From Ruania albidiflava DSM 18029 (GTDB taxonomy: Bacteria > Actinomycetota > Actinomycetes > Actinomycetales > Beutenbergiaceae), in contig NZ_ATWL01000004.1 in the NCBI RefSeq assembly GCF_000421225.1, forward strand, positions 235,499 through 299,498: 64,000 nucleotides of DNA, read 5' to 3'. Below are positions 44,259 through 52,887 of the stretch, piece after piece. A program made the position numbers and the translations under genes. The notes below the pieces were generated by a model. That model was not told where the DNA came from. It was given only the letters and a program-made list of their open reading frames with translations, and searched no databases. Numbering within the stretch: position 1 is the stretch's first letter; the number at the start of each line of letters is the position of its first letter.

Positions 44259-45371
44259 TTATTGAGGGTTGGTGGTGGTAGGCACGGGCAGGGTGGGGCC
44301 GTCCGCCCCAGATCCACGTCTGCGCAGCCGGGTGGGCAGGGCGTCGACGAGCGAGGCCCCGAGAAGCACCACTGCCAGAGCCAGGAACTGCAGCTGTGTT
44401 CCTGCGTTCCCGGGGACGACGATCAAGATCGAGGCATTCAGCCAGACGATCAGCAGTGCGGCCAGGAGCACACCGCTGAGCCGCCCGATGCCACCGGTGA
44501 TGGCCACGCCGCCGAGCACTGCGATCGTGATAGCCGGCAGGGCCATACCGGCTCCGCTGGTGCCGGCGTCCGGTCGGGCCGAGGCGAACTGTGCCACGGT
44601 GTAGATCGCGACCAGACCGCTGACCAGGCCGGAGGCGACGAACGCGAGCAGCTGCGTGCGGCGAGTCTGGATACCTGCCCACTGTGCCGCGGTCGTGTTC
44701 GTACCGATGGCGTACAGCGACCGCCCGTACGTGGTGCGGTTCAGCAGCAGCCAGGCAACCACTGCCACCGGGAGGACGAAGGTGAACATCCCGAGCGGCA
44801 CCAGCGGGAAGTACTGACCGATCACAGGCAGCTCGATCGAGTCCGCAGCGGAGTACAGCCCAGCGATCCGCGCACCGGAGATCGGGCTCGCACCGGTGAT
44901 CACCAGAGCGATCGACTGGTAGGCGTAGTACGTCGCGAGCGTGGTGATCAACGCCGGATAGCCAAAATAGGCAGTGAGCACACCGTTCACACCGCCGAGC
45001 AGCATGCTTGCCAGCAGCGCCACCACGACTGCCGAGGCCAGGGACCAGCCTGCGTTCACATACAGGATCCCGAAGATCATGCCGACGACGGAGACCATCG
45101 ATCCGACCGACAGGTCGATGCTGCCCCGGCCAGTGGTGATCACGAACAGCTCAGCGAGCGCAAGCAGTGCCAACGGCACGTAGTTGATCAGCGAGCTGGC
45201 CAGGTAGTCGGAGTTGAACGACCCGGTGGTGACACCTACCGAGTCCAGGATGGTCATCCCGATCAGCAGCACCAGGATCAACGCCAGCAGCAGCACGTTG
45301 CGGTCACGGAGGCCACCGCCCTCAGTCCACCGCCGGATCTGTGCAGCCAGGCTGCGGTGACGTGCGCTCAT
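44259..45371 (-). CDS. Ribose-type (RbsC family) sugar ABC permease, second copy
   Basis: 370 residues with about ten hydrophobic helices. RbsC-family features are ELFVITTGRGSIDLSVGSMV near 85-105 and GTNTTAAQWAGIQTRRTQLL in the cytoplasmic loop, followed by GGVAITGGIGRLSGVLLAAL. ATG 45371 overlaps the upstream permease stop by ATGA. Two permeases with one ATPase suggest a heterodimeric channel as in rhamnose and autoinducer-2 importers. With the ATPase truncated and no binding protein in view, transport probably fails unless parts are supplied elsewhere. Confidence 0.87.
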   Translation of the reverse strand: MSARHRSLAAQIRRWTEGGGLRDRNVLLLALILVLLIGMTILDSVGVTTGSFNSDYLASSLINYVPLALLALAELFVITTGRGSIDLSVGSMVSVVGMIFGILYVNAGWSLASAVVVALLASMLLGGVNGVLTAYFGYPALITTLATYYAYQSIALVITGASPISGARIAGLYSAADSIELPVIGQYFPLVPLGMFTFVLPVAVVAWLLLNRTTYGRSLYAIGTNTTAAQWAGIQTRRTQLLAFVASGLVSGLVAIYTVAQFASARPDAGTSGAGMALPAITIAVLGGVAITGGIGRLSGVLLAALLIVWLNASILIVVPGNAGTQLQFLALAVVLLGASLVDALPTRLRRRGSGADGPTLPVPTTTNPQ

Positions 45372-46378
45372 GGTGCTCTCCTCGCACGTTCCCGGAGCAG
45401 GTCTGTCCCCACGGCGATGATGATGAACAGTCCGACGAAGAGGAATGCCAGCTGGGACGGCCAACCCAGCTGGGTGACACCGGAGCGCACCGACTGCACC
45501 AGGAGGGCGCCCAGCAGGGTGCCGACCACAGAACCGCGACCGCCCATGATCGACGTGCCTCCGATGACGACGGCCGCGATGACCTCGAGCTCCTTGCCCT
45601 GACCGACCGACTGGTCCAGTGTCGAGGTGCCCGTGGCGATGGTGATGCAGGCGGAGAGACCGACCATCACTCCGGTGAGCGCGTAGACCCAGACCAGTCG
45701 AGGTCGGACCGCGATACCTGCCAGCCGGGCTGCTTCCTGGTCGCCGCCGATCGCATAGAGGTTTCGTCCGGGCCTGGTGTAGCGCAGGAACCACCAGGCC
45801 GCCGCGACAGCGACCACGGCGATGGCGAACGAGTGTGGGACCCCGAAGGTGGAACCGGCCGCGCCACGTCCGAACACGCTCAGCGTGCCGGGGATGCCGT
45901 TGACCGTCGAGGAGTCGAACACCCGGTAGCCGATGTAGAGGAACAGGTTCCAGGTGCCGAAGGTGATGATGATCGGGTGTACCCGCCCGTAGGCGACCAG
46001 CACCCCGTTGACCGTCCCGAGCAGCGCCCCGACCGCCATCGCGACCAGCACTGCGGGCAGGAGCGGAAGGTTCACCGTCACCAACAGCTTCGCAGTGATC
46101 ACGGCGCAGACCATGATCATCCCGGCGATGGAGACGTCGATCCCCGCTGTGATGATCACGAACGTCATGCCGATCCCCATCAGCGCTACTGGGGCGACCG
46201 CCACGAGCAAGGGGCCGATCGATCCTAGGGTGAGGAAGGACGGGGTGAACAGACCCAGCAGCACCCAGAGCACTGCGACCACCACGAGGAGCACGACCTC
46301 CTGACCGGTGACTACCGGCGGGAGGATGCGTCCGATCGCCTGGCGGCCCGCGGAAGGATCGGTCTCGGTGGCAGTCAT
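45368..46378 (-). CDS. Ribose-type (RbsC family) sugar ABC permease, first copy
   Basis: 336 residues, about ten helices. The RbsC motifs are GMTFVIITAGIDVSIAGMIM, GGDQEAARLAGIAVRPRLVW and GGTSIMGGRGSVVGTLLGA. The start ATG 46378 overlaps the ATPase stop by one base (TGATG) and the end overlaps the next permease by four, so it is fully embedded in the operon. The substrate is probably the ketose or polyol handled by the downstream epimerase. Confidence 0.87.
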   Translation of the reverse strand: MTATETDPSAGRQAIGRILPPVVTGQEVVLLVVVAVLWVLLGLFTPSFLTLGSIGPLLVAVAPVALMGIGMTFVIITAGIDVSIAGMIMVCAVITAKLLVTVNLPLLPAVLVAMAVGALLGTVNGVLVAYGRVHPIIITFGTWNLFLYIGYRVFDSSTVNGIPGTLSVFGRGAAGSTFGVPHSFAIAVVAVAAAWWFLRYTRPGRNLYAIGGDQEAARLAGIAVRPRLVWVYALTGVMVGLSACITIATGTSTLDQSVGQGKELEVIAAVVIGGTSIMGGRGSVVGTLLGALLVQSVRSGVTQLGWPSQLAFLFVGLFIIIAVGTDLLRERARRAP

Positions 46379-47430
46379 CAGCTCTCCTCTCCGACCTGAC
46401 CGGCGGCGATGGCCAGGACCTCTGCCTGGCTCGCCGTGGGTGGCAGCTCGGCGGTGATCGCTCCCGCGCGGAAGATGAGGATCCGGTCGGAGATCCGCAG
46501 TACCTCACCCAGGTCCGTGGTGATCACCAGCACGGCGGCACCCTCGTTCGCGAGGTCGGAGACGATCTGGTGGATCTCCTCCTTCGCGCCGACGTCCACC
46601 CCCTGGGTGGGTTCGGCGAGTACCAGCACCTCCGGTTGTTCCACCAGCTGCCGGGCGAGCACCACCTTCTGCGCGTTCCCGCCGGACATCGACCGCACCG
46701 GCACTCGCTCGCTCGGGGTCTTGATCGCCAGCCGGTCGATCAGCCGGCGGGCGATCGAGCGTTCTGCCCTGGGGCTGACCCAGCCGGGGAGCCGGGAGAG
46801 CAGGTTCAAGGAGCCGATGCCGATGTTGAAGGCGATCGACTGGAACGAGAAGGTGCCCTGCTGCGACCGGTTCGCCGGCACCATCCGGATGCCACGTTGC
46901 TTCGCGTGCGCAGGGGACCGCACTGCCCGTGTGCTCGTGCCGATGCGGACCGTGCCGCTGGCGCTCTTGCGGAGACCGTAGATCACGTCTCCGACCTCGG
47001 CGGCCCCGGAGCCGACCAGCCCGTACAGTCCGACGATCTCGCCCCGGTGCACCGTGAGGCTGACATCCTGGAAAGCCCCGTCCAGGGTGAGCTGTTCCAG
47101 GACCAGCATCGGCTCCCCGGCGGCTGCGGCACTGCGCACCCCCTCGGCAAGCTCACCGCCGACCATGCGTTCTGCGATGACCCGGACGCTCAGGTTCTCG
47201 ATCGGGTCGCACGAGACGGTCTGACCATCGCGCATGATCGTGACCTGGTCGGCGATCTCGAAGAGCTCGTCCAGGCGGTGCGAGATGTACACGATCGAGA
47301 CGCCGTCGCTGGCCAGCCGACGGATGACGTCGAAGAGGACGTCGATCTCGTTCTGAGTCAGGATCGCACTGGGCTCATCGAGGATGAGGATGCGGGCGTT
47401 CTCCAGGAGCGCCTTGGCGATGGAGACGAG
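46378..47430 (-). pseudogene. Sugar ABC transporter ATPase (RbsA/XylG type), N-terminus missing
   Basis: Only the last 350 or so codons of a normally 500-residue twin-domain ATPase remain. Homology starts abruptly at LVSIAKALLENARILILDEP (codon 47428-47430), i.e. just before Walker B of the first domain, then continues through YISHRLDELFEIADQVTIMR and the complete second domain (LYGLVGSGAAEVGD, MSGGNAQKVVLARQL, VLAEPTQGVDVGAKEEI). Walker A and the signature of domain one are gone, and the break coincides with the edge of the 77-bp repeat. The remaining frame has no proper start. An internal ATG at 47292 could make only the second domain. Confidence 0.88.
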
Positions 47431-47507
47431 CCCGCGAACGCTCCCCTTTGCGGCGACACGCCGGGCGCGGGCCGCGAAGCAGGGCGTTCGTGATCAGGTG
47501 GGTCAGT
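47431..47507. repeat. 77-bp direct repeat, copy 2
   Basis: Second copy of 43268-43344, 4163 bases away, with one mismatch. Hairpin arms are 47435-47454 and 47471-47490. Its right end contains the TGA stop of glpD and its left end touches the broken ATPase gene. Confidence 0.9.
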
Positions 47508-49236
47508 CCTCCAGGGGCACCAGCGGCACGAGGTCCTCGACCACCTGCCGGGCGGCCTCGGCCTCCGCGTCGGTGAGGGTGCTCAGCGCAACCTCCTCGG
47601 CCTCGGCGGCGGCGGTGTAGGAGGCGATCTCCTTCCGGGTCGTTTCCTCGTCCCAGCCGAGCAGGGGAGCCACGATCCCGGCGATCTCCTCCAGCGCACC
47701 CACTCCCCGGTCGCGCTGCTCGTAGAACAACCGGATCCGGCGCATCACCACGTCCTCCAGGTGCAGCGCACCCTCGTGCGTCACCGCCATCACCACCTCC
47801 GCGCGCAGGTACGCGGGCGCGGCTGCCAGCGGCTCGCCCAGCTCCGGGTCGTCGTCCACCAGGTCGGTGATCACGCTGAGGTCCGAACCGTACCGGCCGA
47901 GCAGGTGCTCCATCCGGGCGCGGTCCCAGCCGTACTTCGCCGCGATGCGTGGTGCCTGCCGGGTCAGCGCCTTCAGCCGCGGCGCCCCGACCAGCGGCGT
48001 CTCCGGGGTCACCGACGGGTTTGCCTTCGCCCGCACCTCCCCGAGCGCGTGGTCCACGGCATGCTCGGCCATCAGCCGGTAGGAGGTGAGCTTGCCTCCG
48101 GAGATCACCGTCAGCCCCGGCGCCGGCTCGACGATCACGTGGTCGCGGGACACCTTCGTGGAGGACCCGCCGTCGGTCGCGGGCTGCACCAGCGGCCGTA
48201 GCCCGGCGTACACCCCGATCAGGTCGTCGAACGTGAGGTCGGAGGAGAGCACGTCGTTGGCGTGCTCCAGGATGTAGTCCACGTCCGCCCGGGTGGCCAC
48301 CGGGTGCAGCCGGTCCTGCTCCCAGGGGGTGTCGGTGGTGCCGATGATCCAGTACCGCTGCCACGGGATGATGAACAGCACCGACTTCTCCGTGCGCAGG
48401 AACAGACCGGTGTCGCCCTGGATCCGCTCCTTCGGGATCACCACGTGGATGCCCTTGGACGCCAGCACCTTCAGTCCTTCCTGCCCGTCGGCCAGCGCCT
48501 CGGTGGACTCGGTCCACACCCCGGTCGCGTTGATCACGTGCCGGGCGTGGATGGTGTGCCGCTGCCCGGTCTCCAGGTCCACGACCTCGGCGCCGGTGAC
48601 CCGCCCGCCGGGCCCGTTGACGAAGTCCACCACCTGGGTGCGGGAGGCCGCGTGCGCCCCGAACGACTGCGCAGTGCGCACCAGCGTCATCACCAGCCGG
48701 GCGTCGTCCACGCGCGCGTCGTAGAACTCGATGCCGCCGACCAGCTTGTCCCGGCGCACGTCCGGGAAGAGCTTGCGCACCCCGTCCCGGGAGAGGTGCT
48801 TCTGCGTGGGCACCGCCTTGCCGCGCATGCCGACCACCGCCATCGCGTCATACAGCCCGATGCCCAGCGCGCTGTAGATGCGCTCGATCACCGGCTGCTT
48901 CAGCGGCCAGATGAACGGCTGCGCCTTGACCAGGTGTGGGGCGGTCCTGGTGAGCAGGATGCCGCGCTCGCGCAGCCCCTCCGCCACCAGCTTCAGGTCC
49001 AGCTGGTACAGGTAGCGCACCCCGCCGTGCACCAGCTTGGAGGACCAGGAGGAGGTGCCTGCGGCCCAGTCCTGCATGTCCACGATGCCGGTGCGCAGCC
49101 CGCGGGTGACGGAGTCCAGCACGATGCCGGCACCGGTCACCCCGCCACCGACCACCAGGACGTCGAGCGGCTCCTCGCCACTCATCGCGGCCAGGGCCTC
49201 GGTGCGGGTCTGGGTTGTCAACGCTGAACTGGCCAC
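47503..49236 (-). CDS. glpD: FAD-dependent glycerol-3-phosphate dehydrogenase (GlpD2 type)
   Basis: 577 residues, the length of actinobacterial GlpD2. The FAD motif DVLVVGGGVTGAGIVLDSVT is followed by GTSSWSSKLVHGGVRYL, HVINATGVWTE, GIHVVIPKERI, WIIGTTDTPWEQDRLHP and GVYAGLRPLV. It oxidises sn-glycerol-3-phosphate to DHAP at the membrane and passes electrons to quinone. Erythritol-phosphate dehydrogenases (EryB) are close relatives, so a polyol phosphate substrate is possible given the neighbours. Start GTG 49236 has CAGGAGAG upstream. The stop is inside repeat copy 2. Confidence 0.9.
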   Translation of the reverse strand: MASSALTTQTRTEALAAMSGEEPLDVLVVGGGVTGAGIVLDSVTRGLRTGIVDMQDWAAGTSSWSSKLVHGGVRYLYQLDLKLVAEGLRERGILLTRTAPHLVKAQPFIWPLKQPVIERIYSALGIGLYDAMAVVGMRGKAVPTQKHLSRDGVRKLFPDVRRDKLVGGIEFYDARVDDARLVMTLVRTAQSFGAHAASRTQVVDFVNGPGGRVTGAEVVDLETGQRHTIHARHVINATGVWTESTEALADGQEGLKVLASKGIHVVIPKERIQGDTGLFLRTEKSVLFIIPWQRYWIIGTTDTPWEQDRLHPVATRADVDYILEHANDVLSSDLTFDDLIGVYAGLRPLVQPATDGGSSTKVSRDHVIVEPAPGLTVISGGKLTSYRLMAEHAVDHALGEVRAKANPSVTPETPLVGAPRLKALTRQAPRIAAKYGWDRARMEHLLGRYGSDLSVITDLVDDDPELGEPLAAAPAYLRAEVVMAVTHEGALHLEDVVMRRIRLFYEQRDRGVGALEEIAGIVAPLLGWDEETTRKEIASYTAAAEAEEVALSTLTDAEAEAARQVVEDLVPLVPLED

Positions 49237-49660
49237 GGTCTCTCCTGTGCATTGCCCGACGGCGGAACTTGCCTTGCTCTCATCTCTGATCGTCCCGCGG
49301 GGCGCACTGACGTGCAATCACAGTGCACGAACGTGCGCTGGCGGTCATTGTCCGTGGGCAGACTGTCCAAGCGCGCCGTGGACCGTGGTCGCGGCGAGCT
49401 CCAGGGTGCGCAGCCGGTCGTCGGGGGAGGGGCTCAGGGCAGTGGCCGAGGGCGGCGCGGCGGGCGGGCAGCACCCGCGGCACCGTCACCAGCGAGCGCA
49501 CTGCCACCGGGTGAGCGACCGCAGGCTCCGGTGGCGGCGGTGCCGGACGCCAGCCGTGGGACAGCGCCCAGGTCTCCAGCGCGGCCGCGATGCCGCCGAC
49601 CGGCGCACCTGCTGCGATACCGTGGAGTCTTCAGGATGCCGCAGCGAAGGGGACGCGTCG
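49237..49660. other. 424-base divergent region with possible gene remnant
   Basis: Between glpD and the DeoR gene. The glpD-proximal part holds candidate operator half-sites (49302-49336). From about 49612 down to 49375 the minus strand has codon-like composition reading AALETWALSHGWRPAPPPP, and in another frame DDRLRTLELAATTVHGALG followed by a stop. This suggests a decayed, frameshifted C-terminal fragment of an unidentified gene. Confidence 0.35.
49302..49336. promoter_or_regulatory. Cluster of GTGCA half-sites upstream of glpD (candidate DeoR operator)
   Basis: Four related heptamers, GCGCACT, ACGTGCA, AGTGCAC and ACGTGCG, occur within 35 bases in both orientations, 66-100 bases upstream of GTG 49236. 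DeoR-family proteins often bind repeated half-sites, and one is encoded at 49661. Confidence 0.3.
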
Positions 49661-50479
49661 ATGACCGCACCAGGGTCTGGTCGGCACGTCTCCGCCCGTA
49701 ACCGAGCGAGGATGGAACGGCAGCAGACGATCGCCGCCTACGTGCTCGCCAAAGGGGTGGCCACCCCGAACGAGCTGACCGAGGTGGCCGGCGCGAGCCT
49801 GATGACCGTGCACCGGGACCTCGACGAGCTGGCCCGCCGCGGGCTGCTGCGCAAGTTTCACGGCGGGGTCTCTGCCCAGCCCTCCTCGGTGTTCGAGAGC
49901 AGCTCGGCCTACCGGCTGAATGTGCAGTCTGAGCACAAGGAAGCGCTCGCGGCCGAGGCGCTGAAACGGATCGAGTCTGGGATGTCCATCATGTTGGACA
50001 CGTCCTCCACCAACGTCTTTCTGGCGCGGCTGATTGCACGCCGTGAGATGGAGCTGACGGTGCTGACGAACTACCTGCCGATCCTGCAGACGCTGCGCAA
50101 CAGCGAGGGCGTGGACCTGATCATGATCGGCGGGAAGTTCAATCCGAACCACGATGCGTTCTTCGGTATGGACGCCGTCGCCATGACCGAATCGCTGCAC
50201 GTCAACCTCGCTGTGCTCAGCACGTCAGCGATGACAGCGGAACGGACCTTTCACCAGGACCAGGACATTGTGACCATGAAGCGAGCGATGATGGCTGCAG
50301 CGGACCGGCGCATCCTGCTGATGGACCCGACGAAGATCGAGCGCACCGCGCTGCACCGGCTGGCCCCGAGCGGCGCGTTCGACGAGCTGCTGCTCACCGA
50401 CCCTGGCGACACCGAATTCAGCCGCGCCGTTGCCGAGCACGTGCCGACTGTGCTGGTACCGCTGCGGGGCGACCGGTAG
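49661..50479 (+). CDS. DeoR/GlpR-family transcriptional regulator
   Basis: 272 residues. The DeoR helix-turn-helix lies at about 15-70 (RMERQQTIAAYVLAKGVATP, MTVHRDLDELARRGLLRKFHGG). The sensor domain (about 85-260) has the DeoR phosphosugar-binding pattern IMLDTSSTNVFLARLI, VLTNYLPILQTL, LIMIGGKFNPNHDAFFG and LMDPTKIERTALHRLAP. Such repressors respond to sugar or polyol phosphates. It is divergent from glpD and convergent with the FGGY kinase (2 bases between stops), so it is the natural regulator of the whole 47.5-61.0 kb region. Confidence 0.9.
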   Translation: MTAPGSGRHVSARNRARMERQQTIAAYVLAKGVATPNELTEVAGASLMTVHRDLDELARRGLLRKFHGGVSAQPSSVFESSSAYRLNVQSEHKEALAAEALKRIESGMSIMLDTSSTNVFLARLIARREMELTVLTNYLPILQTLRNSEGVDLIMIGGKFNPNHDAFFGMDAVAMTESLHVNLAVLSTSAMTAERTFHQDQDIVTMKRAMMAAADRRILLMDPTKIERTALHRLAPSGAFDELLLTDPGDTEFSRAVAEHVPTVLVPLRGDR

Positions 50480-50481
50480 AA

Positions 50482-52074
50482 CTAGTCGGACGGTGCCGGG
50501 TGCTCAGCAGAGCCGATGTGCGCGGCGAGCGCGTGCATCGATTCCCGTATCTGCGGGAAGGCCTCGATGTACCGGTCCACGAAGAAGCGGTACTGCTCGT
50601 GCCGCTGGGCATCGGGCTCGATCGTCTCGGCCGGGTGCACCATCGCCGCCGCAGCTTCCGGCACCGAACCGTAGAGCCCTGCACCGGTGGCGGCGAAGAT
50701 GCCCGCCCCCAGCACCGTCGCCTCACCCTCCCGGGTCAACGTGATCGGGACACCCAGCACATCGGCGTGCATCTGCATCCACGGACGGCTCCGGCTGACC
50801 CCACCGCAGGCCACGATCTCGTCGATCTGGTGCCCGGCTGTGGCGATCACCCGGCGGATGTGCTCAGTGCCGTAGCAGACGCCTTCCTGGATGGCCCGGA
50901 AGACGTGCTCGGGACCGTGGTGCAGGCTCAACCCCCAGATCATCCCGCGTGCCTGGCCGTCGCAGTACGGTGTGCGGTTGCCCTGGAAGTACTCGTTCAC
51001 CACGACGCCGTCCGCTCCCGGGGGCAGTGCGCGGGCACGTTCGGTGAGCAGGTCGTAGGCGTTCTGGCCGGACCGGTCTGCCTCGGCCACGACGTCCCGG
51101 GCGAAGTTGTCCTTGAACCACTTGAGTACCGAGCCGGTGGAGGACTGCCCGCCCTCCAGCGTGTAGCTGCCCGGCAGCACCGAGTCGGTGAACGCACCGA
51201 GGAACCCCGGTCCGGTCACCGGCCGGTCGGTCAGCCCGGTGAACACGTGCGAGGAGCCGGTGATCAACGCCATCGTGCCGGGGGCCAGGACGTTCAGACC
51301 GACCTGGCCGGACCAGGCGTCGATCGCCCCCTCGGCCACCGGCAGGCCCGGGGCCAGACCGAGATCCTCGGCAGCGGCGGAGGTCAGCTCACCGACCTGC
51401 ACCCCCAGGTCCAGCACCTGCTCAGGAAGCTTGGCAAAGACGTCACCGACACCGACGGCCTGGTACAGGTCGACCGGCCACCCACCGCGGTCCCGGTCGT
51501 AGTACATGCGGTGAGCCGCGGTGTTGATGTTCGTCGTCCACCGTCCGGTGAGGCGGTAGGTGATCCAGTCGACGGCGTCCACCAGGTAGGCCGCCTGGTG
51601 GTAGGTCTCCGGTTCGTTCTCCTTCAACCATGCGGCCTTGAACGGGTACCACTCGGCGCTCGCGGGCATGGTGCCGCCCCCGGAGCAGCGCCGGGTGTCG
51701 GCGTCGAGCTCGTCGGCACGCCGGGCCTGGTCGACCGCCCGCACGTCCATCCACATGATCGCTGGCCGCAGCGGTGAACCGTCTCGGTCGGCCGCCACCA
51801 GGGTGAGCGAGGTCGCATCACAGGCCAACCCGACGACCGCCCCGGGCATCACGCCACCCTCCTGCATCGCGCGGCGGGTGGCCTGACCGGCTGCGGCCCA
51901 CCAGTCCCGAGGGTCCTGCTCGGCCCAGCCGGACCTGGGGTAGCGGGTGGCGTAGGTGCCGGCGGCGGCAGCAAGGATGGTGCCGGTGGCGTCGATCAGC
52001 GCAGCCCGGCAGCTCTCGGTCCCGAAGTCCAGGCCGAGGACGAGCGGTCCTGCGGAGCGGTTGTCGATGGCCAC
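50482..52074 (-). CDS. FGGY-family carbohydrate kinase (ribulokinase-like)
   Basis: 530 residues. The FGGY ATPase fold is clear: LGLDFGTESCRAALIDATG, WMDVRAVDQARR, DAVDWITYRLTGRW, GEGAIDAW-like AEGAIDAWSGQVG, ITGSSHVFTGL, GGQSSTGSVLKWF and ACGGVSRSRPWMQMHADVLG. Family members phosphorylate sugars or polyols such as ribulose, ribitol, erythritol or glycerol; motif spacing looks nearer to ribulokinases than to GlpK. GTG 52074 has GGAAGGGG upstream. It is the last gene of the leftward importer-GDPD operon. Confidence 0.88.
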   Translation of the reverse strand: MAIDNRSAGPLVLGLDFGTESCRAALIDATGTILAAAAGTYATRYPRSGWAEQDPRDWWAAAGQATRRAMQEGGVMPGAVVGLACDATSLTLVAADRDGSPLRPAIMWMDVRAVDQARRADELDADTRRCSGGGTMPASAEWYPFKAAWLKENEPETYHQAAYLVDAVDWITYRLTGRWTTNINTAAHRMYYDRDRGGWPVDLYQAVGVGDVFAKLPEQVLDLGVQVGELTSAAAEDLGLAPGLPVAEGAIDAWSGQVGLNVLAPGTMALITGSSHVFTGLTDRPVTGPGFLGAFTDSVLPGSYTLEGGQSSTGSVLKWFKDNFARDVVAEADRSGQNAYDLLTERARALPPGADGVVVNEYFQGNRTPYCDGQARGMIWGLSLHHGPEHVFRAIQEGVCYGTEHIRRVIATAGHQIDEIVACGGVSRSRPWMQMHADVLGVPITLTREGEATVLGAGIFAATGAGLYGSVPEAAAAMVHPAETIEPDAQRHEQYRFFVDRYIEAFPQIRESMHALAAHIGSAEHPAPSD

Positions 52075-52133
52075 CAACCCCTTCCTTCCTGCTCAGCGCC
52101 GCGCTGCTGTGCAGCATGCGGCCGATGGTGCGG

Positions 52134-52847
52134 TCAGCCGACCGGGACCAGTCCCTCGTCGGTCACCCGGAAGCCGGCCTCGGCCACGATCCGTGGGTCG
52201 TCGGTGGTGAACCCGTCGGCGTCCAGCGCCACCGCCCGGCGCACCTGGTCGGGCGTGTCCACCGGCCACACGTCCACACGGAAGCCACGGTCGTGCGCCT
52301 GCCGGACGAACTCCGCTGTGACGGCAGCCAGGCCCACCAGCACCCGTCCGGCGCCGAGCTCGGCGGCCCGGTCGAGCACGGCGCCGGAGGCATCCTTGCT
52401 GATCAGTCCCACGCACACGTCCGGGAGGAGCTGGACCAGCCGGCCGACGCTGCCTTCGTCGAACGAGGTGGGCGCCAACCGTGCGATCGCCTCCGGACGG
52501 TCCCGCAGCACCGCCATCATCGGGTCGATCGCTCGCGGGTCCTTGATCTCCACCTGCAGCGACCCGGTGGTGGCGTCGAGCACCTCGGCGAAGGTGGGGA
52601 CCTGTGCGCCGTCGCCGGCGTCCAGCCCGCGGACCTGCTCGAAGGTGAGCTCGGAGACCAGCCCGGTGCCGTCGGTGGTGCGGTCCACCGAGGCGTCGTG
52701 GATCACCACGACCTGACCGTCGCGGGTCGCCCGCAGGTCTAGCTCGAGCTCGTTCACCCCGATCTCCAGGGCTGCGCGGAACGAGGGCAGGGTGTTCTCG
52801 GGGACCAGGGTGCAGGCGCCCCGGTGGCCGACGACAAACGTGTTCAC
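52134..52847 (-). CDS. Glycerophosphodiester phosphodiesterase (UgpQ-like), cytoplasmic
   Basis: 237 residues from GTG 52847, with GGAG upstream. GDPD motifs are VGHRGACTLVPENTLPSF, ELELDLRATRDGQVVVIHD (the Glu-Asp metal pair and the catalytic His), LQVEIKDP and FRVDVWPVDTPDQVR. No signal peptide, so it cleaves glycerophosphodiesters in the cytoplasm to glycerol phosphate plus an alcohol. It lies 40 bases after the substrate-binding lipoprotein and 59 before the kinase, the same company UgpQ keeps with UgpBAE. Confidence 0.92.
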   Translation of the reverse strand: MNTFVVGHRGACTLVPENTLPSFRAALEIGVNELELDLRATRDGQVVVIHDASVDRTTDGTGLVSELTFEQVRGLDAGDGAQVPTFAEVLDATTGSLQVEIKDPRAIDPMMAVLRDRPEAIARLAPTSFDEGSVGRLVQLLPDVCVGLISKDASGAVLDRAAELGAGRVLVGLAAVTAEFVRQAHDRGFRVDVWPVDTPDQVRRAVALDADGFTTDDPRIVAEAGFRVTDEGLVPVG

Positions 52848-52887
52848 ATCTACTCCGGTATCGGATGGTCGGGACGGCCGGCCGGGA

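Noticed and set aside
44031..45602. 523-residue plus-strand open frame
   Set aside because: It runs antisense to the epimerase and permeases and is full of Asp/Gln/His stretches typical of reversed membrane-protein codons.
46378..47292. Intact single-domain ATPase starting at the internal ATG
   Set aside because: Homology to the first nucleotide-binding domain continues upstream of that ATG to 47430, so this is a truncated twin-domain protein rather than a short natural one.
43268..47507. Composite transposon
   Set aside because: The 77-bp repeats are direct, contain terminators and stop codons, and have no transposase or terminal inverted repeats between or beside them.
47375..48517. 380-residue minus-strand open frame spanning repeat copy 2
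   Set aside because: It is a shifted frame across the glpD 3' end and the repeat, and does not continue the ATPase in frame.
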